From NCBI GenBank assembly GCA_021815835.1, contig JAKAZN010000136.1:1-6054 (forward strand): a stretch of DNA of 6,054 bases. Direction: 5' to 3'. The notes below the pieces were generated by a model, which was given only the letters and a program-made list of their open reading frames with translations, did not search any database and was not told where the DNA came from. The position numbers and the translations under genes are program-made. Shown here in pieces: positions 5,787 through 6,054 of the stretch; position 1 is the stretch's first letter, and every line of letters begins with the position of its first letter. The stretch is from Pseudomonadota bacterium. GTDB lineage: Bacteria; Pseudomonadota; Alphaproteobacteria; Acetobacterales; Acetobacteraceae.

Positions 5787-6054
5787 ATGAAGATCGCAGC
5801 ATTCGTCAGCGTCGCGCTCGTCTTGGGCGGCGCCGCCTCCGCCGAGGCGGCGGCATCGCCGGCTAAATCGACGACGGTCGGCTCCCGGGAGCGCGCGTCG
5901 GAGAGCCGCCCGGCCGACGGCTCCGCGACCGCCGCGGCGCCCGCCGGCCGCTCCGAGCACTCGCCCGAGATCCTCACCGAGGTGATCGTCACCGCCGAGA
6001 AGCGCACCACCAATCTGCAGCGGACGCCGATCGCGGCCACGGTGTTCACCGGGG
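5787..6054 (+). CDS. TonB-dependent outer-membrane receptor, N-terminal part (runs off the window)
   Basis: Eighty-nine codons are open to the window edge with no stop, so the gene is truncated by the window. The ATG at 5787 follows an AGGGGGG tract (5775-5781) by 5 nt. Residues 1-19 are a signal peptide (MK, hydrophobic IAAFVSVALVLGGA, then ASA) with cleavage near 19/20. Residues 20-60 are a low-complexity Ala/Ser/Glu/Arg linker. Residues 65-88 (EVIVTAEKRTTNLQRTP, then IAATVFTG) are the TonB box and the start of the plug domain typical of proteobacterial TonB-dependent receptors. Such receptors are usually 700-1000 residues with a 22-strand barrel, none of which is visible here. It is divergent from the permease-esterase operon across a 254-bp shared control region, suggesting uptake of the same compound. 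Confidence 0.87.
   Translation, partial: MKIAAFVSVALVLGGAASAEAAASPAKSTTVGSRERASESRPADGSATAAAPAGRSEHSPEILTEVIVTAEKRTTNLQRTPIAATVFTG

Noticed and set aside
5582..5866. Small plus-strand open frame across the divergent intergenic region
   Set aside because: It crosses the promoter region and overlaps the receptor start in a different frame; composition is not protein-like and it lacks a good ribosome-binding site.
5693..6049. Minus-strand open frame opposite the receptor start
   Set aside because: Antisense to a signal peptide plus TonB-box coding region and no similarity to known families.

Overview
The window is GC-rich and comes from a Gram-negative proteobacterium. An N-terminal TonB-dependent receptor segment with a 'VIVTAEKR'-type TonB box, a spinster-type MFS transporter and periplasmic type B carboxylesterases together are typical of sphingomonads and similar oligotrophic Alpha- and Gammaproteobacteria. 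The exact lineage cannot be fixed from sequence alone. No tRNA, rRNA, CRISPR array, transposase or IS end was seen, and almost all of the window is coding.

Layout: (1) 67-789, plus strand, a TetR/AcrR-family repressor. (2) A 51-bp convergent gap (790-840) containing a GC-rich palindrome. (3) A minus-strand operon read from right to left: spinster-like MFS permease (5532 to 4198), type B carboxylesterase 'B' (4201 to 2519, start overlapping the permease stop as ATGA), then type B carboxylesterase 'A' (2484 to 841, 34 bp after B, with a strong Shine-Dalgarno). The two esterases are clear tandem paralogues. Both have export signals and complete Ser-Glu-His triads. (4) A divergent intergenic region (5533-5786) with an AT-rich core. 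It carries a good sigma70-like promoter for the minus operon, whose -35/-10 spacer is filled by a 22-bp near-palindrome, and a perfect TTGACA facing the other way. (5) From 5787 to the window edge, the start of a TonB-dependent outer-membrane receptor.

Inferred biology: the parts fit a small scavenging module for an esterified, probably bulky, compound. The receptor would bring the ester across the outer membrane, the two exported esterases would hydrolyse it in the periplasm, the MFS protein would move a product (or the ester) across the inner membrane, and a ligand-sensing TetR protein may control the locus. The substrate cannot be deduced. The known fumonisin-degradation cluster of Sphingopyxis uses the same kinds of part (receptor, MFS, type B esterase), but no aminotransferase is visible here, so this is only an analogy. 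The most distinctive points are the duplicated, divergently evolving esterase pair and the compact palindrome/shared -35 control region.
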